A stretch of DNA of 64,000 bases from Symbiodinium natans (GCA_905221605.1 CAJNDS010000019.1:190338-254337); one strand, 5' to 3'; counted from the stretch's first letter, positions 42,135 through 51,620 are shown. Notes: generated by a model from the letters alone, not told the origin. A program made the numbers and translations.

Positions 42135-42494
42135 CTGCAACGAGGTCTCCCAGTGGGCGTTTGCTTTCCCTTATTGGGGTCTTGGGTTCCTTATAAAACT
42201 ACCCAATACCAGAAACCCTGGGTAGATGTAGGGTTTAGGGTTTAGGGTTTAGGATTAGGGTTTAGGGTTTAGAAAGGGTTCAGGGTTCAGGATTTTTGGC
42301 GTTTGGGGTTTATACAGGCTTTAAGGTTTAGTTTCAAGGTTTCCAGGGTATAGGCCTCCTTGTCCAAACAACAAGGGAACAATGGAAGTGGAACTAGCTA
42401 AGTCCGGAAGCCCCCAATCCGTCCCCCCCCCTCCTCTAATAGTAAAAGATAGGGAGAAAAGAGAAGAATAATAAACCATTAGAAGTACATAATA

Positions 42495-42722
42495 CATCAG
42501 GAGGAAAAAAATTTGTCGCACTTGCATATCTTGCGTTAGTGGAGGACGCGGAGTACGCGGAAGTGCATTTTCTGTGGCCTGGCCAGCGGGGGAATTAGCG
42601 CGCTGTTTTAAACATATATTACTTTTTTGTTCCGATGGAGGACTTTAAATCCTCCGCGCGGGGGGTTTGCACGTACATGCTGGCATAAGTGCCCGATGCG
42701 ACGAACTTTCGTCCTGGCGCAG
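42495..42722. repeat. Left long direct repeat flanking the 105-bp satellite
   Basis: 228 bp from CATCAGGAGGAAAAAA to GTCCTGGCGCAG, matched by 43350-43614 with a few substitutions. This copy lacks about 37 bp that the right copy has near 43514-43552. The arrangement resembles an LTR pair, but no retroelement genes or TG...CA ends are seen. Confidence 0.9.
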
Positions 42723-43350
42723 CATGAACTCCAAGACCGATAGTTCGGCAAGGCACGTCCGTGTGAAACTGGCCGGACAGACGAAATTTGCACGGGTCCC
42801 TATTCATTTTGAGTGGGGTGGGAGCAGCATGAACGCCAAGACCGATAGTTCGGCAAGGCACGTCCGTGTGAAACTGGCCGGACAGACGAAATTTGCACGG
42901 GTCCCTATTCATGATGAGTGGGGTGGGAGCAGCATGAACTCCAAGACCGATAGTTCGGCAAGGCACGTCCGTGTGAAACTGGCCGGACAGACGAAATTTG
43001 CACGGGTCCCTATTCATTTTGAGTGGGGTGGGAGCAGCATGAACGCCAAGACCGATAGTTCGGCAAGGCACGTCCGTGTGAAACTGGCCGGACAGACGAA
43101 ATTTGCACGGGTCCCTATTCATTTTGAGTGGGGTGGGAGCAGCATGAACGCCAAGACCGATAGTTCGGCAAGGCACGTCCGTGTGAAACTGGCCGGACAG
43201 ACGAAACTTGCACGGGTCCCTATTCATGTTGAGTGGGGTGGGAGCAGCATGAACGCCAAGACCGATAGTTCGGCAAGGCACGTCCGTGTGAAACTGGCCG
43301 GACAGACGAAATTTGCACGGGTCCCTATTCATGATGAGTGGGGTGGGAGC
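42721..43350. repeat. Six-copy 105-bp satellite, open on both strands
   Basis: Exactly six 105-bp units (35 codons each) starting at 42721, 42826, 42931, 43036, 43141 and 43246. They differ at only a few sites: AACTCC in units 1 and 3, AACGCC in the others; CATTTTGAG, CATGATGAG or CATGTTGAG near the end. Because 105 is divisible by three, a plus-strand frame (repeat MNSKTDSSARHVRVKLAGQT...) and a minus-strand frame (MNRDPCKFRLSGQFHTDVPC...) both stay open across the array. I see no independent evidence that either is translated. Confidence 0.9.
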
Positions 43351-43614
43351 ATCAGGAGGAAAAAAGTTTTGTCGCACGTGCATATCTTGCGTTAGTGGAG
43401 GACGCAGAGTACGCGGAAGTGCATTTTCTGTGGCCTGGCCAGCGGAGGAATTAGCGCGCTGTTTTAAACATATATTACTTTTTTGTTCCGATGGAGGACT
43501 TTAAATCCTCCGCGCCCCAGAGGCACATCTTGTGGAGGAGTCTATGGGGGTGGGGGGTTTGCACGTACATGCTGGCATAAGTGCCCGATGCGACGAACTT
43601 TCGTCCTGGCGCAG
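43350..43614. repeat. Right long direct repeat flanking the 105-bp satellite
   Basis: 265-bp partner of 42495-42722, including the 37-bp segment CCCAGAGGCACATCTTGTGG and what follows. Ends with the same GTCCTGGCGCAG. Confidence 0.9.
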
Positions 43615-43619
43615 TAATT

Positions 43620-44090
43620 GACCAAGCAAAGAAATGAGTGTACGAAGATAATAAATCATAAATCCTGCATTTTGCTTCCTTCAATCTTCATTCTAATTAG
43701 CGGATTAATGTGTGAAATCAACCAATGACCGCACGAATGAATTCTACATCCAAAATGGGGGCACATTTGCATTTCATGTCTTACATCGCAGTGAGCCGCA
43801 TTAATTTCTAAACTCGCGAATTAAAGTGAACACGTGAACCTAATTTGTAATATTAATATTTACACTTCTTATAAGTTCATTACATTTATTTTATTCACTT
43901 CATTTACTACATTTGTATTCATTGCGTTTATAATATTATTACAATTGTTTCGTCTATTTCCTAGAGATGAATACGAAAACTACTTTTTTTGCACAATTAA
44001 AATAGCGAAACTAATGATTTTACATCTGATTCACGTGTACGCCCTAATTATGGTGGGAAACCTTGAGCCCCTTACTTGCCCCAAGACTTT
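43620..44090. other. AT-rich tract without repeats
   Basis: About 470 bp of strikingly AT-rich sequence (TTATTTTATTCACTTCATTT and similar) between two satellites. It lacks CCCTAAA. Frames here are short and unconvincing. Confidence 0.6.
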
Positions 44091-44204
44091 AGGGTTTGTG
44101 GTTTAGGGTTTAGGGCTAGGGATTGGGGCTTTTTTCGCCACAAGACAGACTTAACAGGATCCCTAAACCCTAAACCCTAAACCCTCTCTTACTATGTAAA
44201 TTTA

Positions 44205-44744
44205 AACCCTAATGACCTTCGTCGGCATATTGCTTTTTTTTCCCCGGGCGGGGGCCCTAAACCCTGACGCCCTTCGTCGGCATGTTGTTTTTTTTCCCCG
44301 GGCGGGGGCCCTAAACCCTGACGCCCTTCGTCGGAATATTGTTTTTTTTCCCCGGGCGGGGGCCCTAAACCCTGACGCCCTTCGTCGGCATATTGTTTTT
44401 TTTCCCCGGGCGGGAACCCTAAACCCTGAAGCCCTTCGTCGGCATATTGTTTTTTTTCCCCGGGCGGGGGCCCTAAACCCTGACGCCCTTCGTCGGCATA
44501 TTGTTTTTTTTCCCGGGCGGGGGCCCTAAACCCTGACGCCCTTCGTCGGCATGTTGTTTTTTTTTTCCCCGGGCAGGGGCCCTAAACCCTGACGCCCTTC
44601 GTCGGCATATTGTTTTTTTCCCCGGGCGGGGGCCCTAAACCCTGACGCCCTTCGTCGGCATATTGTTTTTTTCCCCGGGCGGGGGCCCTAAACCCTGACG
44701 CCCTTCGTCGGCATATTGTTTTTTTTTCCCCGGGCGGGGGCCCT
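44205..44744 (+). repeat. Ten-copy 54-bp satellite carrying a telomere motif
   Basis: The unit is CCCTAAACCCTGACGCCCTT, then CGTCGGCATATTG, a T-run and CCCCGGGCGGGGG. Copies differ mainly in T-run length and single bases. GACG...CGTC and CCCCGGGCGGGG could form small hairpins. An 18-codon repeat frame is open until T-run length changes break it. Confidence 0.9.
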
Positions 44745-44746
44745 TC

Positions 44747-44748
<2 letters not shown>

Positions 44749-44837
<89 letters not shown>
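44749..44837 (+). repeat. Run of about 89 C
   Basis: The longest homopolymer in the window, directly after the last 54-bp unit. The length is probably uncertain in the assembly. Confidence 0.9.
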
Positions 44838-45192
44838 ACCGCCCCCACCCCCCAACCCTTCCCGCCCCCCAATCCTCCCTATTCCCATCCATCATGTGAG
44901 GAAGTTTGAGAGTTAGATTTCGGGTTTTGGGCCAACTGGACCTTGAGCTTTAAGCCTACTGGGAATGTATTGAGTGAACTTTGTATTTTCTCAATGTTAT
45001 GGGTTTCCTGGGTGGGTGGGGTTTTATTCCAACGCTTGACAAGCTGCTTGACTAGTAAATGCTCGGACTTGAGATGCTGAACCCTAAACCCTAAACCCTA
45101 AACCCTAAACCCTAAACTCTAAACCCTAAACCCTAAACCCTAAACCCTAAACCCCAAACCCTAAACCCTAAACCTAAACCCTCAATGTGAAC

Positions 45193-45251
45193 CAAGGATC
45201 GTTCTTCATCTGATTCCAAGCAGCCACCATGCTGCAGTCGTGACTCCTGGG
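45193..45251 (-). CDS. Exon-like island, unknown protein
   Basis: Minus strand, 59 bp. Acceptor CCATCTTTGCCACTAG, donor CCTTG|GTTCAC. 19 codons plus two bases: PRSHDCSMVAAWNQMKNDP. CCCTAAA lies to the left and TTTAGGG to the right. Confidence 0.55.
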
Positions 45252-45402
45252 CTAGTGGCAAAGATGGAAGGCCAGAGGCCAGTCCGGTTTAGGGTTTAGG
45301 GTTTAGGGTTAGGGTTTAGGGTTTAGGGTTTAGGGTTTAGGGTTTAGGGTTTAGGGTTTAGGGTTTAGGGTTTAAGGTTTAGGGTTCAGGGTTTAGGGAT
45401 AC

Positions 45403-45511
45403 GTCTTCGCTGCTTGATACTTTGTGGACTGGGAGGTCGTGTGAAAAAAAAGGCGAAACTGGCTTCAGGAACTGAGCAAAGACGATGGCAAGCATTTCGT
45501 GACCGGAGGCG
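45403..45511 (-). CDS. Exon-like island, unknown protein
   Basis: Minus strand, 109 bp ending at GAAGAC|GTATCC. One base plus 36 codons: ASGHEMLAIVFAQFLKPVSP and so on to KVSSSED. An internal strong acceptor (ATCGTCTTTGCTCAG) would shorten it to 45403-45471. No family recognised. Confidence 0.5.
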
Positions 45512-45779
45512 CTTAGAGTTTAGGGTTTGGGGTTCAGGGTTTATGGTTTGGGAGCATAGTACGGGTTGAAACCTACATCACTGGGAAACCCTCTAATCCC
45601 CACATGCTTGTATATGAACACACTCCACAGCTCAACAAGCCACTAACCCTAAACCCTGAATCTGAACCCCCTAACCCTAAAGCGTGTTATGAACCCTAAA
45701 CCCTAAACCCTAAACCCACAACCCTAAACCCTAAACCCTAAACCCAAAACCCTAAACCCTAAACCCCAAACCCTAAACC

Positions 45780-45877
45780 CTAAGAGGCACTCAGGTCTCC
45801 TCCTGAAAGCCCCAAAAACAAAAGTCGGCTGTAGGGGCCAAGCTGCTCATTGATCCATAGCCCCTTGCACTTCATGC
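45780..45877 (-). CDS. Possible terminal exon, unknown protein
   Basis: Minus strand after CTACAACCCAG: two bases, then MKCKGLWINEQLGPYSRLLF and onward to a TAG that overlaps the adjacent repeat (TCT|TAGGG). An upstream GT (CTGA|GTGCCT) is an alternative donor. Confidence 0.5.
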
Positions 45878-46054
45878 CTGGGTTGTAGGGGGGTTTAGGG
45901 TTTAGGGTTTAGGGTTTAGGGTTTAGGGTTTAGGGTTTAGGGTTTAGGGCTCAGGGTTTCAGAGTTTACGGTTTGCCCGAAATCTTGAACCCTCCGCCCT
46001 AAAACCTAAGAGCGAGGTTTGAAGAGGCCCAGCTATTGAATGGGGGGGAGTATT

Positions 46055-46166
46055 CTTGGCTGCACTTAGTAGGGTAGCGATACACTCAGTTTTTAGCTGC
46101 CTTACTAAGAAACCCAAAAAACCGAAAAAGGCTAAGCATCTAAAGTTGCGGTAGAGCACCACAGAG
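46055..46166. mobile_element. Dispersed repeat, family B
   Basis: CTTGGCTGCACTTAGTAGGG to GAGCACCACAGAG, about 112 bp. Another copy starts 200 bp downstream. Confidence 0.75.
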
Positions 46167-46254
46167 TACTGTGATGGGTAACTTGGCCAGCTTCTCAGGG
46201 AAACAAGTCCTTGCAAACACGCTCGGGAAATGGAATCTGAAACCTGCCTGTTTA

Positions 46255-46353
46255 CTTGGCTGCACTTAGTAGGGTAGCTATACATCATTTTTTTTACCTC
46301 TTAGCTGCCTTAAAAAAGCTAAGGATCTAAAGTCACAGTAAAGCAGCACAAAG
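46255..46353. mobile_element. Dispersed repeat, family B (internal deletion)
   Basis: Same ends as the copy at 46055, but the central AGAAACCCAATAAACCC part is missing. Confidence 0.7.
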
Positions 46354-46499
46354 TTTAACTCTGGCGATGGGCGCGCTTTTGGGAGTTTGGGGGTTATTTG
46401 AGGTTAGGTCAAACCTTAAACCCACAACCCCCGAAACCCTAAACAATCTAAACCGTAAACCCTAAACCCTCGACCCCCCCTACACCCTAAACCGCGCAA

Positions 46500-46760
46500 G
46501 GAGCGCGAAACCCCAAACCCTAAACCCAAAACCCAAAACCCGAAACCCCAAACCCTACACCCCAGACCCTAAACCCTAAACCCAAAACCCCAAACCCAAA
46601 ACCCAAAAACCCAAACCCTACACCCTAAACCCCAAACCCTAAACCCAACCCCAGACCCTAAACCCTAAACCCCAAACCCCAAAACCCAAACCCTACACCC
46701 TAAACAACAAACACTAAACCCAACCCCAGACCCTAAACCCTAAACCCCAAACCCCAACAC
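46500..46760 (+). repeat. Higher-order array of telomere variants
   Basis: CCCTAAA, CCCCAAA, CCCAAAA and CCCTACA units repeat in a fixed order. The block CCAGACCCTAAACCCTAAAC recurs at about 46562, 46650 and 46724, giving a period near 75-90 bp. Confidence 0.75.
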
Positions 46761-46809
46761 CCTAAACCCTAAACCTAAACCCTAAACCCTAAATCCTCAA
46801 CCCTAAATC

Positions 46810-46872
46810 CTAAGTGCGACTCAAGGAGCAGCGCTTCCCGCACTTTGGGCACTTGACGTGGGTGGCGCCCTC
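46810..46872 (-). CDS. Terminal exon with second half of a zinc ribbon
   Basis: Minus strand, 63 bp in phase 0 after GCCGATGCCACAG. EGATHVKCPKCGKRCSLSRT and a TAG stop, with high third-position G/C. The CPKCGKRC knuckle pairs with CPRC in the upstream exon 47110-47184. Adjacent CCCTAAA repeats begin at the stop. Confidence 0.6.
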   Translation of the reverse strand, partial: EGATHVKCPKCGKRCSLSRT

Positions 46873-47109
46873 CTGTGGCATCGGCGGGGCATGGGTGCTC
46901 AAACCCTCAGCCCTAACACCTAGGGGTAAACATCGGGGTTTAAGGTTTACAAGCTTTAGGGTTTTGGGTTTTGGGTTTAGGGTTACTGTACAAAGGCCTT
47001 GAACCAAAAGAAACGGGCAAAAGGGTATCACTGCAAGACCCGGCGCTCGACCCTACCGTTAAACCCTAAACCCCAAACCCCTAACCCCTTATTCTTTGGG
47101 GGGGTTCAC

Positions 47110-47184
47110 ACACTCGCTGCCAGGCAGAGGCGCTTGCTGCTTCGCGTTCTCGTTGCCGCAGCGCGGGCACGAGACGAGGAAAAC
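47110..47184 (-). CDS. Exon with first half of a zinc ribbon
   Basis: Minus strand, 75 bp, 25 codons in phase 0 at both ends. Acceptor CATTCACTTAGCAG, donor GAGTGT|GTGAAC. VFLVSCPRCGNENAKQQAPL then PGSEC. Spliced to 46810-46872 it gives CPRC, a 20-odd residue loop, then VKCPKC. That is the layout of a small four-cysteine zinc ribbon at a protein C-terminus. The exact family is not determined. Confidence 0.65.
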
Positions 47185-47429
47185 CTGCTAAGTGAATGTA
47201 CATAACATGGTTTAGGGTTTAGGGTTTACGGTTTATAAGGGTTTAGAGTTTAGGGCTTAGGGTTTAGTTTGAGGCAGTTTAGGGTTTAAAGGTTTCAGGG
47301 CTTTGGGTTTTAGGGTGGGGAGACATTGGAGCCCAAACCCGAAACACCTGGAGCCTAAGGGCAGTCGAGGAGTGCGAGAGTCCTGGTATGCTTTGCGTAC
47401 TTTACGTGTGTGGATCTTGTGTTGGTGTC

Positions 47430-47700
47430 TGATTGTCTTTGTCTGTGTCTGCGTCTGCGTCTGCGTCTCCATCTGTGTCTCCGTCTCTGTCGCTGTCTGT
47501 CATCCTGTCTGTGCGCGTGTGCGTGTGAGCGTGTGAGCGTGTGAGTGCGTGTGTTGTGTGTTGCGTGCTGTCATGTTGTCATGTTGTCATGTTGTCATGT
47601 TGTCATGTTGTCATGTTGTCATGTTGTCTGTTGTCTGTTGTGTGCTGTGGGCTGTGTGCCGTGTGTTGTGTGTTGTGAGTTGCGTGTTGTGTGTATTGAC
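47430..47700 (+). repeat. CTGTGT-type hexamers and a TCATGTTG octamer array
   Basis: Imperfect TGTCTG/CGTCTG hexamers (47430-47540) are followed by eight TCATGTTG octamers (47569-47627) and TGTGTTG-rich sequence. No gene. Confidence 0.9.
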
Positions 47701-47974
47701 TCCAAGTAGCCCCTACACCCTGGGCTTTTGCCAGACTTCATTCACTCAGTTCCCCAAAATACAACCCCCAAGACGCAACAGCGCCAGGCTTGGTAGACCT
47801 TTCAACAAAGCCTGAGACGAGACCTCCAAAAGTATAGTTCAGGGTTTAGGGTTTAGGGTTTAGGGTTTGGGGTTTAGGGTTTAGGGTTTAGGGTTGGACT
47901 CATCTAGGCTTCGGGCTGAAAACCCTGAACCCTAGACCATCAATCCTGAGCCCTTTAGGGTTTAGGGTTTAGGG

Positions 47975-48047
47975 TTGCTGCCTTGTTAAGAAACCCGATA
48001 AACCCAAAAAAGCTAAGGATCTAACGTTACAGTAAAGCACCACGGAG
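47975..48047. mobile_element. Family B 3' part joined to TTTAGGG
   Basis: The right two thirds of family B (TTGCTGCCTTGTTAAGAAAC to AAAGCACCACGGAG). Its left third is missing and TTTAGGG heptamers abut the break. Confidence 0.7.
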
Positions 48048-48074
48048 AAAAACACACAGAGACCAAAACCCCAC

Positions 48075-48104
48075 CTGCGGCGGTGGTTTTTCGGCCGCGC
48101 CTCC
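48075..48104 (-). CDS. 30-bp microexon candidate
   Basis: Minus strand between CCCCCGGTCGGGCAG and CGCAG|GTGGGG. The G/C-biased frame reads EARPKNHRR with partial codons at both ends. Confidence 0.4.
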
Positions 48105-48699
48105 CTGCCCGACCGGGGGACATCGGAGTTGTTTGGGATGCAGGTGGTGAGTTCTCTAACATGATGGTCCCTCGCATAAACGGTCCCTCACATAACCCCT
48201 AAACCCTCAACCCTAAAACCCTAAACCCCTGAACCCTAAATTCCTACATCCCTAAACCCCTAAACCCCTACACCCCTAACCCCTAAACCCCTAAACCCTA
48301 AACCCCAACCTTAAACCCTAGAAGGGGGGAGGGCCTAAAGGTTGAGGGTCTGGGGGGTTCGTTTAGGGATCGGGGCCTACAAGTTGAAAGGTGGGGGTCG
48401 AAAACCCATCTCCTTTTGAGAGTTTAGGGTTTAGGGTTTAGGGTTCAGGGTTTAGGGTTTGTGCAGGGCCTTACATTGAGGGTTTAGGGTTCAGGGTTTA
48501 GGTTTGAGGGTTGAGGGTTTAGGGTTTATGGAAACTTATTGGTCCTTGCCAAGAGATTGGGCAATTCGGGAAGTCGATGAGATAGGGCATGTAAGGTACC
48601 TAATTCCCTGATTCCCTACTAAGAACCAGTACAAAAAATGGGAAAACTCAGAGGACTGACCATAGGATTTCGGGTTCGGGGCTCTTCGATTCTTGCAGA

Positions 48700-48810
48700 A
48701 CCCAAACCCTAAACCCTAAACCCTAAACCCTAAACCCTAAACCCTAAACCCTAAACCCTAAACCCTAAACCCTAAACCCTAAACCCTAAACCCTAAACCC
48801 TAAACCCTAA
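48700..48810 (+). repeat. CCCTAAA array
   Basis: Fifteen perfect heptamers. Confidence 0.95.
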
Positions 48811-49225
48811 CCGTAGAACCCTTGAACCCTGTAGGCTCGGAATCTCCGAAGGCCGCAAGACCTCGCTAAACCAGGTTAGGGTTGAAGGTGTAGGGTTTGG
48901 GCTTTAGGGTTTGGGGTTTAGGGTTTGGGGTGTAGGGTTTGGGGTTTAGGGATTGCGGTTTTCGGGACTAGTGTTCAGGGCTTGAGGTACGCCACCAGGA
49001 GCGGGGGGGTGGTGGAGGTATCATATCCTAAACCCAAAACCCTGAGGCCCCTCCTGAGGCGTAGGCTTCAGGTTTCGGATCCCTACCTTGAATCATGTGA
49101 TTCACGACTACCTCACGGTTTAGGTTTACGCTTTTCTTGAGGGTCCCCTCAAGGTTATCCCTGAATCCCGTACTTGCCGCAGCTACAGGGGAACTTTGAG
49201 ACGAGTGAATGGGGCATGTACTCAC

Positions 49226-49261
49226 AAGCTGACTGACAAGCTTTTCTCTGCGCTTTGCCGT
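49226..49261 (-). CDS. 36-bp exon-like island
   Basis: Minus strand between CATCTCACGATGCAG and AGCTT|GTGAGT. 12 codons, TAKRREKLVSQL. The open frame extends further on both sides (HAWIDMTPGDGHLTMQ upstream, VSTCPIHSSQ downstream), so the exon may be larger, up to 49310. Confidence 0.4.
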
Positions 49262-49360
49262 CTGCATCGTGAGATGCCCATCGCCGGGCGTCATGTCGAT
49301 CCAAGCGTGGTTTAGGGTTTAGGGTTTAGGGTTTAGGGTTTAGGGTGCAATTCGCCCAGC

Positions 49361-49443
49361 AGACGGGGTGTCTCGGCATGCCAGAAGAGTGGCGCATAGC
49401 CAGAGAGTTGTTCCAGCCACGATTTCATCCGCTTGGACTCCTT
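49361..49443 (-). CDS. Exon-like island, unknown protein
   Basis: Minus strand. 27 codons plus two bases: KESKRMKSWLEQLSGYAPLF then WHAETPR, with a GC donor (CGTCT|GCTGGG). The acceptor (GAAAGACAAG) is weak. Third positions mostly G/C. Confidence 0.45.
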
Positions 49444-49731
49444 CTTGTCTTTCGCACAAGATGCCACACTAATCCGAACTACCAAGCCACCAACCGACCT
49501 TCTCAAACAAAAAACGGAAAACACAAGTCCTATCACCTGGCACCCCGAACGCACAACCCTCAAACCTGCAACCTCAACCCGGTAATCCCCCACCTAAACC
49601 CTAATCTCTATAGTCCTGTATCCCTAAAAACCCTATGAACCTATAAGCCACCGTGCCGACAAAATGCGCACACACAACCCTAAACCCTAAACCCTAAACC
49701 CTAAGCCCTAAACCCTACACCCTAAGCCCTT

Positions 49732-49790
49732 CTAGGCCGCCTGGAGGAGGTTCAGGCAGCTGTCAAAAAACATGTTGGGATCCTCCTGCT
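49732..49790 (-). CDS. Terminal exon, unknown protein
   Basis: Minus strand after TAAACCTTCCAG: two bases, QEDPNMFFDSCLNLLQAA, TAG. CCCTAAA lies to the left and the TTTAGGGG array to the right. Confidence 0.55.
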
Positions 49791-49796
49791 CTGGAA

Positions 49797-50035
49797 GGTT
49801 TAGGGTTTAGGGGTTTAGGGGTTTAGGGGTTTAGGGGTTTAGGGGTTTAGGGGTTTAGGGGTTTAGGGGTTTAGGGGTTTAGGGGTTTAGGGGTTTAGGG
49901 GTTTAGGGGGTTAGGGGGTTAGGGGTTTAGGGGTTTAGGGGTTTAGGGGTTTAGGGGTTTAGGGGTTTAGGGGTTTAGGGGTTTAGGGGTTTAGGGGTTT
50001 AGGGGTTTAGGGGTGAGGGTTTAGGGGTTGAGGGT
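49797..50035 (+). repeat. TTTAGGGG octamer array
   Basis: About 28 copies of TTTAGGGG with a short GGTTAGGG interruption near 49905-49922. A telomere-variant octamer expanded to high homogeneity. A second such array is at 53928-54120. Confidence 0.95.
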
Positions 50036-51102
50036 TTAAGGTTTCGGGTTTACGCTTTGGGGCTTGAGGTTGGGGAATACCGGGTTTAGGCTTCAGGGTT
50101 TGGGGTTTAGGATTTGGGGGCGCGCGGTTTAGGGTTTAGGGTTCAGGGCTTAGGGTTTAGGGTTTTGGGAGTTAGCGCTAGGTGCCACGTTGAGGCTTGT
50201 AGTGACGACGGACGGAGGTGGATTTGGTAGTTCAGGTGGGTGAGTTTAGGGGCTTCATGGGGTTTAGGGTTGAGGGTTTTGGGTCAGGCGGCATTCGGGC
50301 TTGGGTTCCGATACACTCTGAAGGGTTTTGGGGTTAGGACCCGGGAACTGTGGGTGAGGTCCAGGGACACTCTGAGATGTCTCCGCCAACAAGCCTTTGA
50401 ACAAAAAAAACAACCCCATACCCCAAACCTAAAACCCTAAACCCTAAACCCAAAACCCGAAACCCGAAACCTAAAACCCTTTCCCCCCCAACCTCAGACT
50501 CCAAAAGTGTAAAGTTAGGCCTGGGCCTTCCAATGGGTCTTCATCATGCCCTAGACCCTAAACCCTAAACCTTAAACCCTAAACCCTAAACCCTAAAGCC
50601 CACAGAGAGGGGAGCAGAGGGTGTAGGGCTTAGGGCTTGAACCCAAGACTCATGCACCACTACCTTGGAAATCAAAGGTGCTACCCTTGGGTTTGGGGTT
50701 TAGGGTCCAGGGTTTAGGCCGTTTTCACGACCCTCGAATCCTATAAGGGCATGTAGGGGCCACATTAGGAGTCTTTTCAGGGAATCTCGTAGGGTCATGT
50801 ACTCAGAAATCAACATTGGACTCCCTTAAAAAACCCGAAACACTAGCACCCTAAACCGGAACTGGGCTTGAGAGCGTGTAGAATCCCTAGTGTCGAAATT
50901 CGACCTAATGACAATCCCCAAGCCCTAAACCCCTACACCGTAAACCCTACTTGGAGGCTCATGGATAGTCATAAGTAGGGATCTGAGTCGTTCCCAACCG
51001 CCGAAGAGTTGGGTTTCTATCTCTAGAGGCGGAGGGCAATTTGCCTAAACCCTGAACCCTGAGCCCTCAACCGTAAACCCTAAACCCAAAACCCAAATCC
51101 CC

Positions 51103-51180
51103 AGAGCCGCCGGGACGGAACGGAACAGATCTCGATCATCCTCGTCTTGCTGGCTGTTGGGTTGCACAGCTGGGCTAGGT
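51103..51180. CDS. Exon-like island, strand uncertain, possible membrane helix
   Basis: Plus strand: acceptor AAATCCCCAG and donor GCTAG|GTATAC, reading SRRDGTEQISIILVLLAVGL, a helix-like segment. Minus strand: acceptor CTAGCCCAG, reading LCNPTASKTRMIEICSVPSR with similar bias. Neighbours are on the minus strand. Confidence 0.35.
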
Positions 51181-51326
51181 ATACCATGCTCATAACCCTA
51201 CTTATACCTTCTCATGAACCTGAAACACCCTAAACCCTAAACCCTAAACCCTAAACCCTAAACCCTAAACCCTAAACCCTAAACCCTAAACCCTAAACCC
51301 TAAACCCTAAACCCTAAACCCTAAAC

Positions 51327-51391
51327 CCGGCCCAGGCCACCTCCTCAATCTCCTCCTCGCTACGCAGGAAGCGGCAGCTGCAGGGAACATC
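51327..51391 (-). CDS. Exon-like island, unknown protein
   Basis: Minus strand, 65 bp. Ends at GCCGG|GTTTAGGG, a telomere-repeat donor; GAGGAG|GTGGCC is an alternative. 21 codons plus two bases: DVPCSCRFLRSEEEIEEVAW then A. CCCTAAA lies to the left and TTTAGGG to the right. Confidence 0.55.
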
Positions 51392-51404
51392 CTTCCGACC
51401 TTTT

Positions 51405-51620
51405 GGGGTTTAGGGTTTAGGGTTTAGGGCTGGGGTTTAGGGTTTAGGGCTAGGGTTTAGGGTTTTAGGGTTTTAGGGTTTCAGGGTTTCAGGGTTCTAG
51501 GGTTTTAGGGTTTAGGGTTTTAGGGTTTGGGTCTAGGGTCTAGGGTTTAAGGGTTTATAGGGTTTATAGGGTTTATAGGGCTTATAGGGTTATAGGGCTT
51601 GAGGGTTTAGGGGTTTAGGC
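51405..51620 (+). repeat. TTTAGGG variants with TTTTAGGG and TTTATAGGG blocks
   Basis: Heptamers pass into octamer TTTTAGGG/TTTCAGGG, then GTTTATAGGG units and GCTTATAGGG. Confidence 0.85.

Noticed and set aside
42721-43350. Repeat protein of 35-residue units
   Set aside because: The unit length is divisible by three, so both strands stay open by chance. There is no start context or bias favouring one strand. Kept as a satellite.
42495-43614. Complete LTR retrotransposon
   Set aside because: The direct repeats lack TG...CA ends, no primer-binding site or polymerase genes lie between them, and the interior is only a satellite.
44212-44529. 105-codon frame over the 54-bp satellite
   Set aside because: The frame exists only because the unit is 54 bp long; it is lost where the T-run length changes.
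42721-44744. CRISPR array
   Set aside because: Units are contiguous tandem copies without unique spacers, and the genome is eukaryotic.
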